A DNA stretch of 64,000 nucleotides from Vagococcus martis (GTDB lineage: Bacteria > Bacillota > Bacilli > Lactobacillales > Vagococcaceae), in assembly GCF_002026305.1 (NCBI RefSeq), contig NZ_MVAB01000001.1, forward strand, positions 1,408,001-1,472,000, in the 5' to 3' direction. The notes below the pieces were generated by a model, which saw nothing but the letters and a program-made list of their open reading frames with translations, was not told where the DNA came from and did no database searches. The translations under genes were made by a program, and so were the position numbers. This document shows, piece after piece, positions 40,129-48,483 of this stretch; position 1 is the stretch's first letter, and each line of letters begins with the position of its first letter.

Positions 40129-41088
40129 TTAAGGATTGACTACATTTGTTGGGGTTCCTTTTTTAAATTGTTGAACATTCTCTACTGCAATATCCATTAA
40201 TCGACTGCGAGCTTCTTTAGATGCCCAGGCAATGTGTGGTGTAATCAATATATTATCTGCTTTTAATAACGCATTGTCTTTATTAATTGGTTCAGTTGAC
40301 ACAACATCAACTGCCGCTCCCCCGACTTTACCCGAATTTAAGGCATCTCTTAAATCATTTTCATTAATAAGTGGCCCACGAGATGTGTTAACTAAGAATA
40401 CTCCATCTTTCATTTTAGCAATGGTTTCTTTATTAATCATGTTCTCTGTTTCTGGAAGTAGTGGACAATGTAGAGAAATCACATCTGCTTCAGCGTACAT
40501 ATCATCTAAAGAAACCATACGTGCGCCAGCGACAATATCGGACTTACTTCCACGATCATTTGCGATAACTTTCATTCCCAATGCTTGACAGATTTGCCCC
40601 ACTTTTTGTCCAATACGACCAAATCCGATAATTCCAATTGTTTTACCTGCCAACTCTACTTGAGGGAAATGCCAATAGCACCAATCAATACTATTTGTCC
40701 AGTCACCTTTTTTGACAGAATTAGAATGAGAGCCAACATGATGACACAATTCTAATAACAACGCTACAGTATATTGTGCAACCGTATCTGTTCCATAAGT
40801 TGGAATATTCGTTACGACAATCCCTTTTTCTTTAGCCGCTTGCGTATCAATCACATTAAAACCTGTCGCCAATACGCCAATGTATTTTAAGTTAGGAACC
40901 TTTTCTAGTGTTTCTCTACTAATAGGTACTTTATTTACCAAAATAATTTCAGCGTCACCAATACGTTCAACAATATCTTTTTCGTCTGTTCTATCGTAAA
41001 CAGTTAACTCTCCTAATTGTGCTAAACTATCCCAAGTTAAGTCACCTGGATTTTCTGTGTAACCATCTAGTACGACTATTTTAGTCAT
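40129..41088 (-). CDS. D-2-hydroxyacid dehydrogenase, probable hydroxypyruvate reductase
   Basis: From ATG 41088 (AGGTGAT upstream; a GTG three codons earlier is the alternative) the protein is 319 residues. The NAD-binding fingerprint is TIGIIGFGRIGQKVGQICQALG. The catalytic Arg is in LVNTSRGPLINENDL, Glu in AAVDVVSTEPINKD and His in ILITPHIAWAS. In an operon with gcl, a hydroxypyruvate-isomerase-like gene and glycerate kinase, reduction of hydroxypyruvate to D-glycerate is the most economical role. It is not a GlxR-type tartronate semialdehyde reductase. Confidence 0.88.
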   Translation of the reverse strand: MTKIVVLDGYTENPGDLTWDSLAQLGELTVYDRTDEKDIVERIGDAEIILVNKVPISRETLEKVPNLKYIGVLATGFNVIDTQAAKEKGIVVTNIPTYGTDTVAQYTVALLLELCHHVGSHSNSVKKGDWTNSIDWCYWHFPQVELAGKTIGIIGFGRIGQKVGQICQALGMKVIANDRGSKSDIVAGARMVSLDDMYAEADVISLHCPLLPETENMINKETIAKMKDGVFLVNTSRGPLINENDLRDALNSGKVGGAAVDVVSTEPINKDNALLKADNILITPHIAWASKEARSRLMDIAVENVQQFKKGTPTNVVNP

Positions 41089-41110
41089 CCTTATCACCTA
41101 TCCTTCTTTT

Positions 41111-42007
41111 TTATAATTGTGCCCAAGCTCGTTCGATAACACGTTTTGTATTGGCGACAATAATATCTGCATCTTCATCAGGACGAGGCAGTACTTCAAA
41201 TGATAAAACCATTGGATTATTGCAATCTAATATATTTTCTTGTTTTAACACTTGGAAAAAGTCCAATAGTTCAGCAGTATCATTGGCACTATTTGGAAAA
41301 CCAAATCTTGGATGTAAATCACCATATGCCTCACACCCTTCTTTTACTACGGCATTACCAATATGTAAATGAGTAATATATGGTTTTGTACATTGAATAG
41401 CAAATTTACTCGTTTCATATGTCGTTGGGAAATGAGATAAATCCATAATCAAACCAAAGTTAGAGTGTGTTAACCTAACATCGCTAGCAAATTGAGCTGC
41501 TAATGGTGCTGGACCAATCAGTGAACATTTATCCATATCAAAGTCAAACACTTCTAGTTCAACCATCATACCTTTTTTATACGCATATGAACAAACATTT
41601 CGCGTTGTTTTTAATAACTGTTGGTAAGCTTCATCTTTTGTTGCTTCTTCCCATTTACCAGATAAGAAGGCAATTCCTTTAGCCCCAAGATACTCTGCTT
41701 CATCTACTGCTTCAATCAATGTTTTTTCAGCTAGTAATCGTTTGGCTTCATCCAAATCATTTGGATTTAATCCTGGTCCAAGTAATCTAGGTTGTGCGCC
41801 ATAACAAACTGTCATATGACTTTGAGCTAATAAATCTCTTGCTGCTTCTCTTTCTTTGTCATCATGGATTTGTGTCATTTCAATCGCATTAAAAAATGGA
41901 TCTCTTGATACTTTGGTCACTGTATCTAATAATTCGTATCGTTGTGGTGGATAACTCATCCATTGAATTAATCCTAAGTCAAAATAATTGTGAATACTCT
42001 CTTGCAT
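41111..42007 (-). CDS. TIM-barrel sugar isomerase, probable hydroxypyruvate isomerase
   Basis: A 298-residue AP-endonuclease-2-type TIM barrel (xylose isomerase-like). Metal-site segments visible include MVELEVFDFDMDKC (Glu), FGLIMDLSHFPTTYETS (Asp, His), ITHLHIGNAVVKEG (His) and VLSFEVLPRPDEDA (Glu). Position right after gcl, as in hyi operons, suggests interconversion of tartronate semialdehyde and hydroxypyruvate. It is somewhat longer than typical Hyi (about 258 residues), so the name stays provisional. Confidence 0.75.
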   Translation of the reverse strand: MQESIHNYFDLGLIQWMSYPPQRYELLDTVTKVSRDPFFNAIEMTQIHDDKEREAARDLLAQSHMTVCYGAQPRLLGPGLNPNDLDEAKRLLAEKTLIEAVDEAEYLGAKGIAFLSGKWEEATKDEAYQQLLKTTRNVCSYAYKKGMMVELEVFDFDMDKCSLIGPAPLAAQFASDVRLTHSNFGLIMDLSHFPTTYETSKFAIQCTKPYITHLHIGNAVVKEGCEAYGDLHPRFGFPNSANDTAELLDFFQVLKQENILDCNNPMVLSFEVLPRPDEDADIIVANTKRVIERAWAQL

Positions 42008-42034
42008 CTTTCTTCCTCCTAATTGTCATCTTTT

Positions 42035-43705
42035 TTATGCAAAGCTTTTGATTTTATCTAATGATGGTCCCATATCGCAAAGTTGTTCTTGCACACAAAT
42101 GGCATCAATCACATAGGTTTTACCTGAATTTTTTGCTCTTTCTAACGCTTTTTCTAATTCTTCTGGTGTAAAGGCACGCTCAGCTTCACAGCCAAATCCT
42201 TCAGCCACTTTTATGTAATCCATTGTGCCATCTTGGTTATAAGGCATATCTACACCGTACTCAAAATCATAAGCACCGATTTGATTTTGTCGAATTAATC
42301 CTAAGTAAGCATTATTAACAATCACTACTATGATTGGTTTATTTAAAGCTGCTGCTACGGCGATTTCTTCTACCATAAATGTAAAGCCAAAATCTCCTAA
42401 CACAGTCACTGAATGTACTGATGGGTCAGCCACTTTTGCTCCAAATGCTGCTGGAATTTCATATCCTAGTGTTCCTGCTCCACCTGAAGGTAAGTAACGA
42501 CGAGGTTTATTAATCTCTTGTAATTGACCACTCCAGATTTGAGTAATACCACAGCCTGCTGTAAACATCGTATTATCATCAAAGGCTTTATTCATCTCAT
42601 AAAATACTCTGTGAGGCATCATTGGTGTGTCATCGTAATCTGTTTTTCTAGATAATTCTTTGCGTAAGGTTGGTAGTTCAGCTGCTCTTTTGGTGTTGAT
42701 TGGTTGGCTATTTCGTTTTTTAGCTTCTTCAATTAAAGCTAAAATCCCTTTTTTAGCATCTGTTACAATCCCTAAATCAGGCTCAAATACTTTTCCAATT
42801 TGCCCTTTTTCTATGTCCATATGAATGAATTTTCTTCCTTCACAATACACATCTAAACTTCCGGTGTGACGATCTGTAAATCGATTTCCAATACCAATTA
42901 CCAAATCTGAATCTAAAAAGTATTTATTTCCAATCGGTTGTCCAACTTGAATTCCAGCATGGCCTGCATTTAACGGATGGTCTACTGGTATACCACCTTT
43001 AGCCATATAGGTTGTGATGACCGGAATCTCTAGTAATTCTGCAAATTCAATGAGTTCTTTTTCAGCATGAGATAAAATCACACCACCACCCATGATAATA
43101 ACAGGTGCTTTCGATTGTTCGATTAAATCCATTGCTTCTTTAATTTTTGGTAACTCAGGTGTCACTTCTTCAATGATTTGTGGTTCATAATCATCTATAT
43201 CAAATTCAATTTCTTGTTGTTGAATATCTAAAGGTAAATCAATTAAAACTGGTCCTGGTTTTCCAGAACGCATTAAGTAAAAAGCTTCTTTCATAACGTC
43301 AACTATTGTGCTACCGTCTAACACACAAAAGACTTTTTTACACACAGTTTCTGCAATACTGACCATATCAACACATTGGAAAGCATCTTGTTCCATTTGC
43401 CAACTATTGGCTTGACCTGTAATTGCTAACACCGGAATTGAATCAATATTTGCCGTATACAATCCCGTAACAAAGTTTGTAGCTCCTGGACCAGATGTAC
43501 AAAGTGCCGCAGCTATTTTATGCGATGCGCGATAGTAGCCATCTGCTGCATGCATACAGGCTTCTTCATGACGCATACAAAAATGCTCGATTGGCGCGCC
43601 TTCTAAATATTTGTACACAGGATTAATACCAGCTCCAGGTATTCCAAATGCATCCGTAATTCCTTCTTTAACCATAATTTGAACAATTGCTTCAGCGACT
43701 TTCAT
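42035..43705 (-). CDS. gcl: glyoxylate carboligase-like ThDP enzyme
   Basis: Gcl condenses two glyoxylates to tartronate semialdehyde and CO2. From ATG 43705 (AAAGAGGTC upstream) it is 556 residues. It shares Gcl-type features: AFGIPGAGINPVYKYL, FYLMRSGKPGPVLIDLPLDI, GDFGFTFMVEEIA (ThDP site) and the end CVQEQLCDMGPS. Notably residue 47, in CMRHEEACMHAADGY, is Glu, where E. coli Gcl has Val51 in place of the conserved ThDP-activating Glu. The operon supports glyoxylate carboligase, but the Glu leaves room for another carboligase activity. First gene of the operon, divergent from pucR. Confidence 0.85.
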   Translation of the reverse strand: MKVAEAIVQIMVKEGITDAFGIPGAGINPVYKYLEGAPIEHFCMRHEEACMHAADGYYRASHKIAAALCTSGPGATNFVTGLYTANIDSIPVLAITGQANSWQMEQDAFQCVDMVSIAETVCKKVFCVLDGSTIVDVMKEAFYLMRSGKPGPVLIDLPLDIQQQEIEFDIDDYEPQIIEEVTPELPKIKEAMDLIEQSKAPVIIMGGGVILSHAEKELIEFAELLEIPVITTYMAKGGIPVDHPLNAGHAGIQVGQPIGNKYFLDSDLVIGIGNRFTDRHTGSLDVYCEGRKFIHMDIEKGQIGKVFEPDLGIVTDAKKGILALIEEAKKRNSQPINTKRAAELPTLRKELSRKTDYDDTPMMPHRVFYEMNKAFDDNTMFTAGCGITQIWSGQLQEINKPRRYLPSGGAGTLGYEIPAAFGAKVADPSVHSVTVLGDFGFTFMVEEIAVAAALNKPIIVVIVNNAYLGLIRQNQIGAYDFEYGVDMPYNQDGTMDYIKVAEGFGCEAERAFTPEELEKALERAKNSGKTYVIDAICVQEQLCDMGPSLDKIKSFA

Positions 43706-43816
43706 TTTATCGACCTCTTTCCATTTCACTTAGTGATATTGTGTTTCACTTGAATTCATGTTAACTTATTCACATAAGATTATAAATGTAAGCGATTCAC
43801 TTTTGTTTATCACATA

Positions 43817-43847
43817 TTTTCTTTTGTCCATAATAGACAAAAGAAAA
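43817..43847. promoter_or_regulatory. candidate PucR operator between gcl and pucR
   Basis: TTTTCTTTTGTC (43817-43828) and GACAAAAGAAAA (43836-43847) are perfect 12-bp inverted repeats separated by seven bases. They lie in the 168-bp region shared by the divergent gcl operon and pucR, where a regulator site is expected. A TGTAAGCGATTCA (43786-43798) nearby resembles a degenerate cre. No convincing -35/-10 pair was found. Confidence 0.6.
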
Positions 43848-43873
43848 CGACATCACTTTAAAGGGGGATTGAC

Positions 43874-45478
43874 ATGACAACATTAAAAGAAATATTGTCC
43901 ATGGATTTTTTTTCAAACTTACAGCTATTAAATAAAAAAGGAAATTTAGAAAAATCATTAGATACGGTGGAAATAACCGAAACACCTGACGTTAGTAACT
44001 TTATATCAAAGAATGCTTTCGTTTTAACAACCGCTATGGCTTTTAAAAATAATAGCCAAGGTTTGTGTGAATTCATTCGCTCTTTATCTAATGCATCTGC
44101 TGCTGGTCTAGGCATTAAGGTGGGTAGATTTCTTCCGAATGTTGATCCGTGTGTCTTAGATTTAGCAAATGACTTAAACTTCCCTATTGTTCAAATTCCT
44201 ACAGAAAATACACTAGGAGACATTGCTCATAGAATATTGGGTTATTTATGGGACAATCAACATGAACAGTTTTTTTATTCTCAAGAAACCCAACAAGAGT
44301 TAGTTAATCTCATGATTCACGGTGCTTCAGTTGATGAGTTGATTCGTCAATTAGGATTGATGACTAAGCAAACTATTTTTTTAATTGATCCTTGTGGTAA
44401 TATTTCTTCTGCTTCTTTTCTAAAATCAGATAAAACCATGCCTAAAAAACAAAAAAAACTATTGGAAAAAATTAGACCTTATCAAACAGAACAAGTTACT
44501 AATAATTTTTCTTTTAGCTTAGAAGATGTGGACCAAACTATTGTTAATGCTTACCCAATTCAGTCAACTGTTTACTTTCCTTATATACTTGTAATTTTTA
44601 ATGTTGAAAAAATGCCTTATCCATTATCTCAACTTGTCATTCAACAAGGCATCACTGTGTTGACCCTTACTTTATACAATGAGCATAAAGCTCGGATTAA
44701 ACAGAAAAGGGAAAGAAAAGAACTGCTAAATTATCTACTACATCATGACTCAAACAAGAACGAATCAGAATGGCTAGATTATAAAAAGCATTTTCCTATA
44801 CTCAATGCCACTTACTATCAAGTCATCACCATACAAAATAGTCAGTTTGGTAACAGTATCTCAAATAATCCAAACCTAGATGCCTTTATTTATGATTACT
44901 TACTAAACTATACCCAAAATAGTAAACATGATATTGCGCTATTTCCAACAGAAAATATAGATGAATTTATTTTTATTTTGTATGAAAGAATTCGTCTCAC
45001 TGAAATTTTAGTTGCACTACATAAGGACATGTATGAACAATTTAATATATGGTTACGCTTTGGTATCGGGCACTCTGTCGCAACGATTGAACTTTTGCAT
45101 TATTCATATGATGAAAGTAGACGATGCTTAGAAGAAGAGACTCACAAACAGTCCATTATGATAGAAAGTAGCGAAAATTCTTTTAAATCACTTTTAAAGG
45201 ACATACCAAACAAAGACATCCATTATTTTTGCACCTCTGTCTTAAAGGGACTTGCGTTTCCAAAAAACCAAAGTGAATATGACTTGCGAAACACACTTGA
45301 TGTGTATCTATCAAGACAATGTGAAATCACTAAAACATCAGAAGTGTTGTTTGTACACAGAAATACCGTTAAATACCGTCTAAAAAAATGTGAAGAATTG
45401 TTTAATCAGTCTATTCATGACCCAGATTTTTCGTTACAACTTCGTATTGCGTTGTATTTATCAGAAGAAATTAATTAA
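43874..45478 (+). CDS. pucR: PucR-family transcriptional regulator
   Basis: A 534-residue regulator. The N-terminal PucR/ureide-sensing domain spans about 5-125 (VSNFISKNAFVLTTAMAFKN, GIKVGRFLPN, NFPIVQIPTENTLGDIAHRI). A GGDEF-like or linker middle region follows. The C-terminal HTH_30 is at about 475-530 (LRNTLDVYLSRQCEITKTSE, VHRNTVKYRLKKCEELF). Family members activate purine/allantoin degradation genes. AAAGGGGGATTGAC precedes the ATG. It is divergent from the gcl-hyi-glycerate-allC operon and presumably controls it. Confidence 0.88.
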   Translation: MTTLKEILSMDFFSNLQLLNKKGNLEKSLDTVEITETPDVSNFISKNAFVLTTAMAFKNNSQGLCEFIRSLSNASAAGLGIKVGRFLPNVDPCVLDLANDLNFPIVQIPTENTLGDIAHRILGYLWDNQHEQFFYSQETQQELVNLMIHGASVDELIRQLGLMTKQTIFLIDPCGNISSASFLKSDKTMPKKQKKLLEKIRPYQTEQVTNNFSFSLEDVDQTIVNAYPIQSTVYFPYILVIFNVEKMPYPLSQLVIQQGITVLTLTLYNEHKARIKQKRERKELLNYLLHHDSNKNESEWLDYKKHFPILNATYYQVITIQNSQFGNSISNNPNLDAFIYDYLLNYTQNSKHDIALFPTENIDEFIFILYERIRLTEILVALHKDMYEQFNIWLRFGIGHSVATIELLHYSYDESRRCLEEETHKQSIMIESSENSFKSLLKDIPNKDIHYFCTSVLKGLAFPKNQSEYDLRNTLDVYLSRQCEITKTSEVLFVHRNTVKYRLKKCEELFNQSIHDPDFSLQLRIALYLSEEIN

Positions 45479-45540
45479 TAATCATATATTGTTATTTTTA
45501 AGCTAAAATTTTAACGTTTTAACTTTTAATAACAAAAGAA

Positions 45541-45582
45541 AAACATCACGGGATTAGTTTAATAGACTAATCTCATGATGTT
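45541..45582. terminator. bidirectional terminator, pucR / HAD hydrolase
   Basis: AAACATCACGGGATTAGT (45541-45558) pairs with ACTAATCTCATGATGTTT (45565-45582) through an 18-bp stem with two G-U pairs. An A run precedes it and T residues follow, serving the convergent genes on either side. Confidence 0.85.
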
Positions 45583-46245
45583 TTATGAAATAACTTGACC
45601 AAGATAGTGTGGTGTCAATATTCTCAAATCATCGGTTATGTTGTTTGCTTTTGATTGATCAATTCGATCGTATTCAGGATTTGAAAATGCTAAACAGTAC
45701 ATACCAGCATTTTTAGCTGCCAAAATCCCATTAGTTGAATCCTCTACAACTAAACAGTTACCAGGTGTTACACCAAATTCTTTTGCTGTTTCCAAAAATA
45801 TTTTAGGATTAGGTTTTGATACCCCGACTTCTTCAGCTGATTTTATTAAAGAGAAATACTCTTTTATTCCTAGATGGGTCAAATGTTCTAAAATCAATTT
45901 TTTACTTGTCGACGAAGCAACTGCCATAGGGATATTTCCCTCTTTTAAGCCTGTTAATGTTTCTAAGACACCAGATATCAGCTTAACTGGTTCTGTTTCA
46001 AATAGATATTCTAACGATTTTTTACCTTGGGCTTTTAACTCATCAATACTTTCGGGTAAATCAAAATCAGATTTTATCCCACTCCAAATGTTTGTCTGAG
46101 TCATTCCACAATATTTTCTAAAATCACTGATACTGGCTTTTTTTCCAAAAGATTCGACCACACGTTGCTCACTTTTCATGTAAAACTTCTCTGAATCAAC
46201 CAATACACCATCCATATCAAAAATAACTAATCGATTATTGATCAT
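45583..46245 (-). CDS. HAD-superfamily phosphatase/phosphomutase (beta-PGM-like)
   Basis: A 220-residue HAD hydrolase. Motif I is FDMDGVLVDSEKF (nucleophile Asp and acid/base Asp), motif II AVASSTSKKLI, motif III Lys in GVSKPNPKIFLE, and motif IV VVEDSTNGILAAKNAG. The helical cap lies between residues 16 and 80. Such enzymes dephosphorylate sugar phosphates or isomerise beta-glucose 1-phosphate; the substrate cannot be fixed. It lies 17 bp after the decayed transaldolase-like gene on the same strand, so it is the survivor of a former sugar-phosphate operon. Confidence 0.85.
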   Translation of the reverse strand: MINNRLVIFDMDGVLVDSEKFYMKSEQRVVESFGKKASISDFRKYCGMTQTNIWSGIKSDFDLPESIDELKAQGKKSLEYLFETEPVKLISGVLETLTGLKEGNIPMAVASSTSKKLILEHLTHLGIKEYFSLIKSAEEVGVSKPNPKIFLETAKEFGVTPGNCLVVEDSTNGILAAKNAGMYCLAFSNPEYDRIDQSKANNITDDLRILTPHYLGQVIS

Positions 46246-46262
46246 TGTCTTCCTCCTAGTAG

Positions 46263-46607
46263 TTACTCAATAGAATACTTGTTATATAAACTAAACCAAT
46301 CATCTCTAAAGTCTGTTATCGCTTAATCCACAGATGACAACTTCATTCCACTGTCTAATATATCCGGTCCAATTGTAACAGCATGAGCGCCTGAATAAAT
46401 AGCCGAATTCACCTGTTAAATATTTTTAAAACTGGCAGCTAACATTTTTGTTGATGATTGACTTGTTTTAATAACCTCACTTAATTCTAACAAGACATCA
46501 CTAGATTGAACACCTAAATTTTCCATTCGATTATAGTAAGGAGCGATATAGGAAACTTCTATAATTATCCTGAAAACAACAAAATTTTTGTATGATACTC
46601 TAATCAA
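46263..46607 (-). pseudogene. transaldolase/fructose-6-phosphate aldolase-like remnant
   Basis: The reading frame on the minus strand resembles the C-terminal half of FSA-type transaldolases: EVSYIAPYYNRMENLG, KMLAASFKNI, then AIYSGAHAVTIGPDIL, and finally DFRDDWFSLYNKYSIE before the natural stop at 46263. Two in-frame TAA codons (after KNI and after SSVD) stand where Gln is expected, consistent with CAA-to-TAA mutations. The N-terminal half is missing; homology ends near 46560, about 85 bp before the IS1202-type element. Confidence 0.8.
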
Positions 46608-46644
46608 TTAGAACTAAATACAGTTTAACAAGTAATTATCGCCT

Positions 46645-48231
46645 ATCATTCGAAAGTGATAATGTCCTAAGTAGGTCGAAAGACAAAATGTCCCAAAATG
46701 ATAAAATAACTTTATGAAAAGGATAAATCTAACAATGAATGAAACCAAAAAGTATCAAGTTATTAAAGCTGTCGCTGAAAATAAAAAACAAAAAAAAAGA
46801 GCTAGTGTTGAACTTAATTTATCTATACGACAAATTAACCGTTTAGTGAAATCATACAGGGAAAATGGTAAATCAGCATTTGTCCATAAAAATCGAGGGA
46901 GAAAAAATAAGCACTCTGTGCCTGAAAAAGTAAAACAACAAATAATCACTAGTTATCAATCGTTTAGTATTAAACCAAATATTAAGCATTTTACTGAAAT
47001 ACTGAAAAACGACCATCATATCTGTTATACAGATACTACAATTAGAAGCATCCTGTACAAAGAAAAAATACTTTCACCAAAGGCTCAAAAAAAGATAAAA
47101 AGAAGACTCAAACAATTAATAAAGCAAGAAGGTCAACAAACCAAACAATCAGAGAACCTATTGGTTCCAAGAGCTGAAGACTACCTAGAACTCCCTGAAA
47201 AGACCCATCCTAGTCGACCTAGAAAAAAATACAAAGGAGAATTAATTCAATTAGATGCTAGTTCATATAATTGGTTTGGAAATCAAATAACTCATCTTCA
47301 TTTAGCTATTGACGACGCATCAGGTAATATTGTTGGCGCTTATTTTGACCAACAGGAAACGCTCAATGGTTATTACCATGTTCTTCATCAAATTCTGACA
47401 AAACAAGGGATTCCTGCCACTTTTCTAACAGATAAACGAACCGTCTTTGAGTACAACAGAAAATCAACAAAAGCTGTAGAAGAAGATACGTTCACGCAGT
47501 TTGGGTTTGCTTGTCATCAATTAGGTATTGACATAAAAACATCCTCTATTCCTCAAGCAAAAGGTCGTGTAGAACGTTTAAATGGGACAGTGCAATCAAG
47601 ATTGCCTGTTGATCTTGAGATAGCAAATATACATTCTATAGAGGAGGCTAATCAATTTCTATCTGTATGGATTCGAAAGTTTAATCGACAATTTGGTCAC
47701 AAAACTGCAGAAAGTGTTTATGAAACTTCTCCTACAACAGCTGAAATTAATTTATTACTAGCTACTGTCTCTCATCGTATAGTCGATAATGGCCATCATA
47801 TTAAGTATCAAAATAAATTTTATCTTCCAACGGAAGGTGGTAGCGACAAATATTTTACAAGGAAAACGAAAGCATTAATTATAAAAGCTTTTAACGGGGA
47901 GATTTATGTTAATATAGCAGAAAAAATTTATCCTACTAGACGATTAAAAAACCACGAGACCTATTCAAAAGAGTTTGATGGGGTTTCTTCAGATATAAAA
48001 AAAGAAAGACGCAAGTACATTCCACCACAGTCACATCCGTGGAAACTTGAGTCTTTCAAAAGGTATCTTCAAAGTATTGACCGTACTATCGAAGAATATG
48101 AGGCTGAAAAAACAGCCTGAAACAAAAAGTACCTTATTTTACCAATAATGGTCACATTAGTGCAAGTTTTACGCAGTAAAGATTGCGCTAATGTGAGCCC
48201 TCATTTTGGGACATTTTTATTTTCGATTGAC
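46645..48231 (+). mobile_element. IS1202-group (ISNCY) insertion sequence with 29-bp target duplication
   Basis: A 1587-bp element flanked by a 29-bp perfect direct repeat (46616-46644 and 48232-48260, beginning AAATACAGTTTAACAAGTAA). The termini form an imperfect inverted repeat with TCGAAA and AATGTCC in common. Target duplications of this length are characteristic of the IS1202 group. It holds one transposase; a hairpin with TTTTG-rich flank (around 48150-48200) follows the gene. Confidence 0.88.
46714..48120 (+). CDS. IS1202-group transposase
   Basis: A 468-residue transposase with an N-terminal HTH pair (RASVELNLSIRQINRLVKSY). An rve-type DDE core follows: first Asp in GELIQLDASSYNWFGN, second Asp in ATFLTDKRTVFEYN, Glu in SIPQAKGRVERLNGTVQSRL. 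A C-terminal beta-barrel-like domain begins at KTKALIIKAFNGEIYV. The long HTH plus this core and the 29-bp target duplication place it in the IS1202 group. The frame is intact, so the element could be active. Confidence 0.9.
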   Translation: MKRINLTMNETKKYQVIKAVAENKKQKKRASVELNLSIRQINRLVKSYRENGKSAFVHKNRGRKNKHSVPEKVKQQIITSYQSFSIKPNIKHFTEILKNDHHICYTDTTIRSILYKEKILSPKAQKKIKRRLKQLIKQEGQQTKQSENLLVPRAEDYLELPEKTHPSRPRKKYKGELIQLDASSYNWFGNQITHLHLAIDDASGNIVGAYFDQQETLNGYYHVLHQILTKQGIPATFLTDKRTVFEYNRKSTKAVEEDTFTQFGFACHQLGIDIKTSSIPQAKGRVERLNGTVQSRLPVDLEIANIHSIEEANQFLSVWIRKFNRQFGHKTAESVYETSPTTAEINLLLATVSHRIVDNGHHIKYQNKFYLPTEGGSDKYFTRKTKALIIKAFNGEIYVNIAEKIYPTRRLKNHETYSKEFDGVSSDIKKERRKYIPPQSHPWKLESFKRYLQSIDRTIEEYEAEKTA

Positions 48232-48312
48232 AAATACAGTTTAACAAGTAATTATCGCCTTGTATTGTTCTATAAAACGATTATTTAAAATACAAATAAC
48301 CAAAATTATATA

Positions 48313-48353
48313 TATAAATACCATTTTATTTAAGATAAAACATGGTATTTATA
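48313..48353 (+). promoter_or_regulatory. hairpin in the leader of the WxL-type operon
   Basis: TATAAATACCAT (48313-48324) and ATGGTATTTATA (48342-48353) form a perfect 12-bp stem, with an inner TTTAT/ATAAA extension. AAACGAT and ATCGTTT lie further out on either side. It is in the 220-bp AT-rich space between the IS1202 target duplication and the surface-protein operon. It is too far upstream and lacks a T run for a terminator; a regulatory structure is possible. Confidence 0.45.
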
Positions 48354-48483
48354 ACAAATATCGTTTATAATATATTTCAAAACCATTTATTGTACTATTA
48401 CAAAAAATATTTATAATTATAATCACTATACTTGGGATTATAACCAAAAAGGTCAGTTACAGATTGAAAGAGTGGTGAAAAAA

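Noticed and set aside
39249-40588. Long plus-strand frames (102 and 118 codons)
   Set aside because: Opposite glycerate kinase and the hydroxyacid dehydrogenase, which have full family motifs.
43786-43798. cre site for the gcl operon
   Set aside because: TGTAAGCGATTCA lacks one base of the consensus spacing; too weak to list as a feature.
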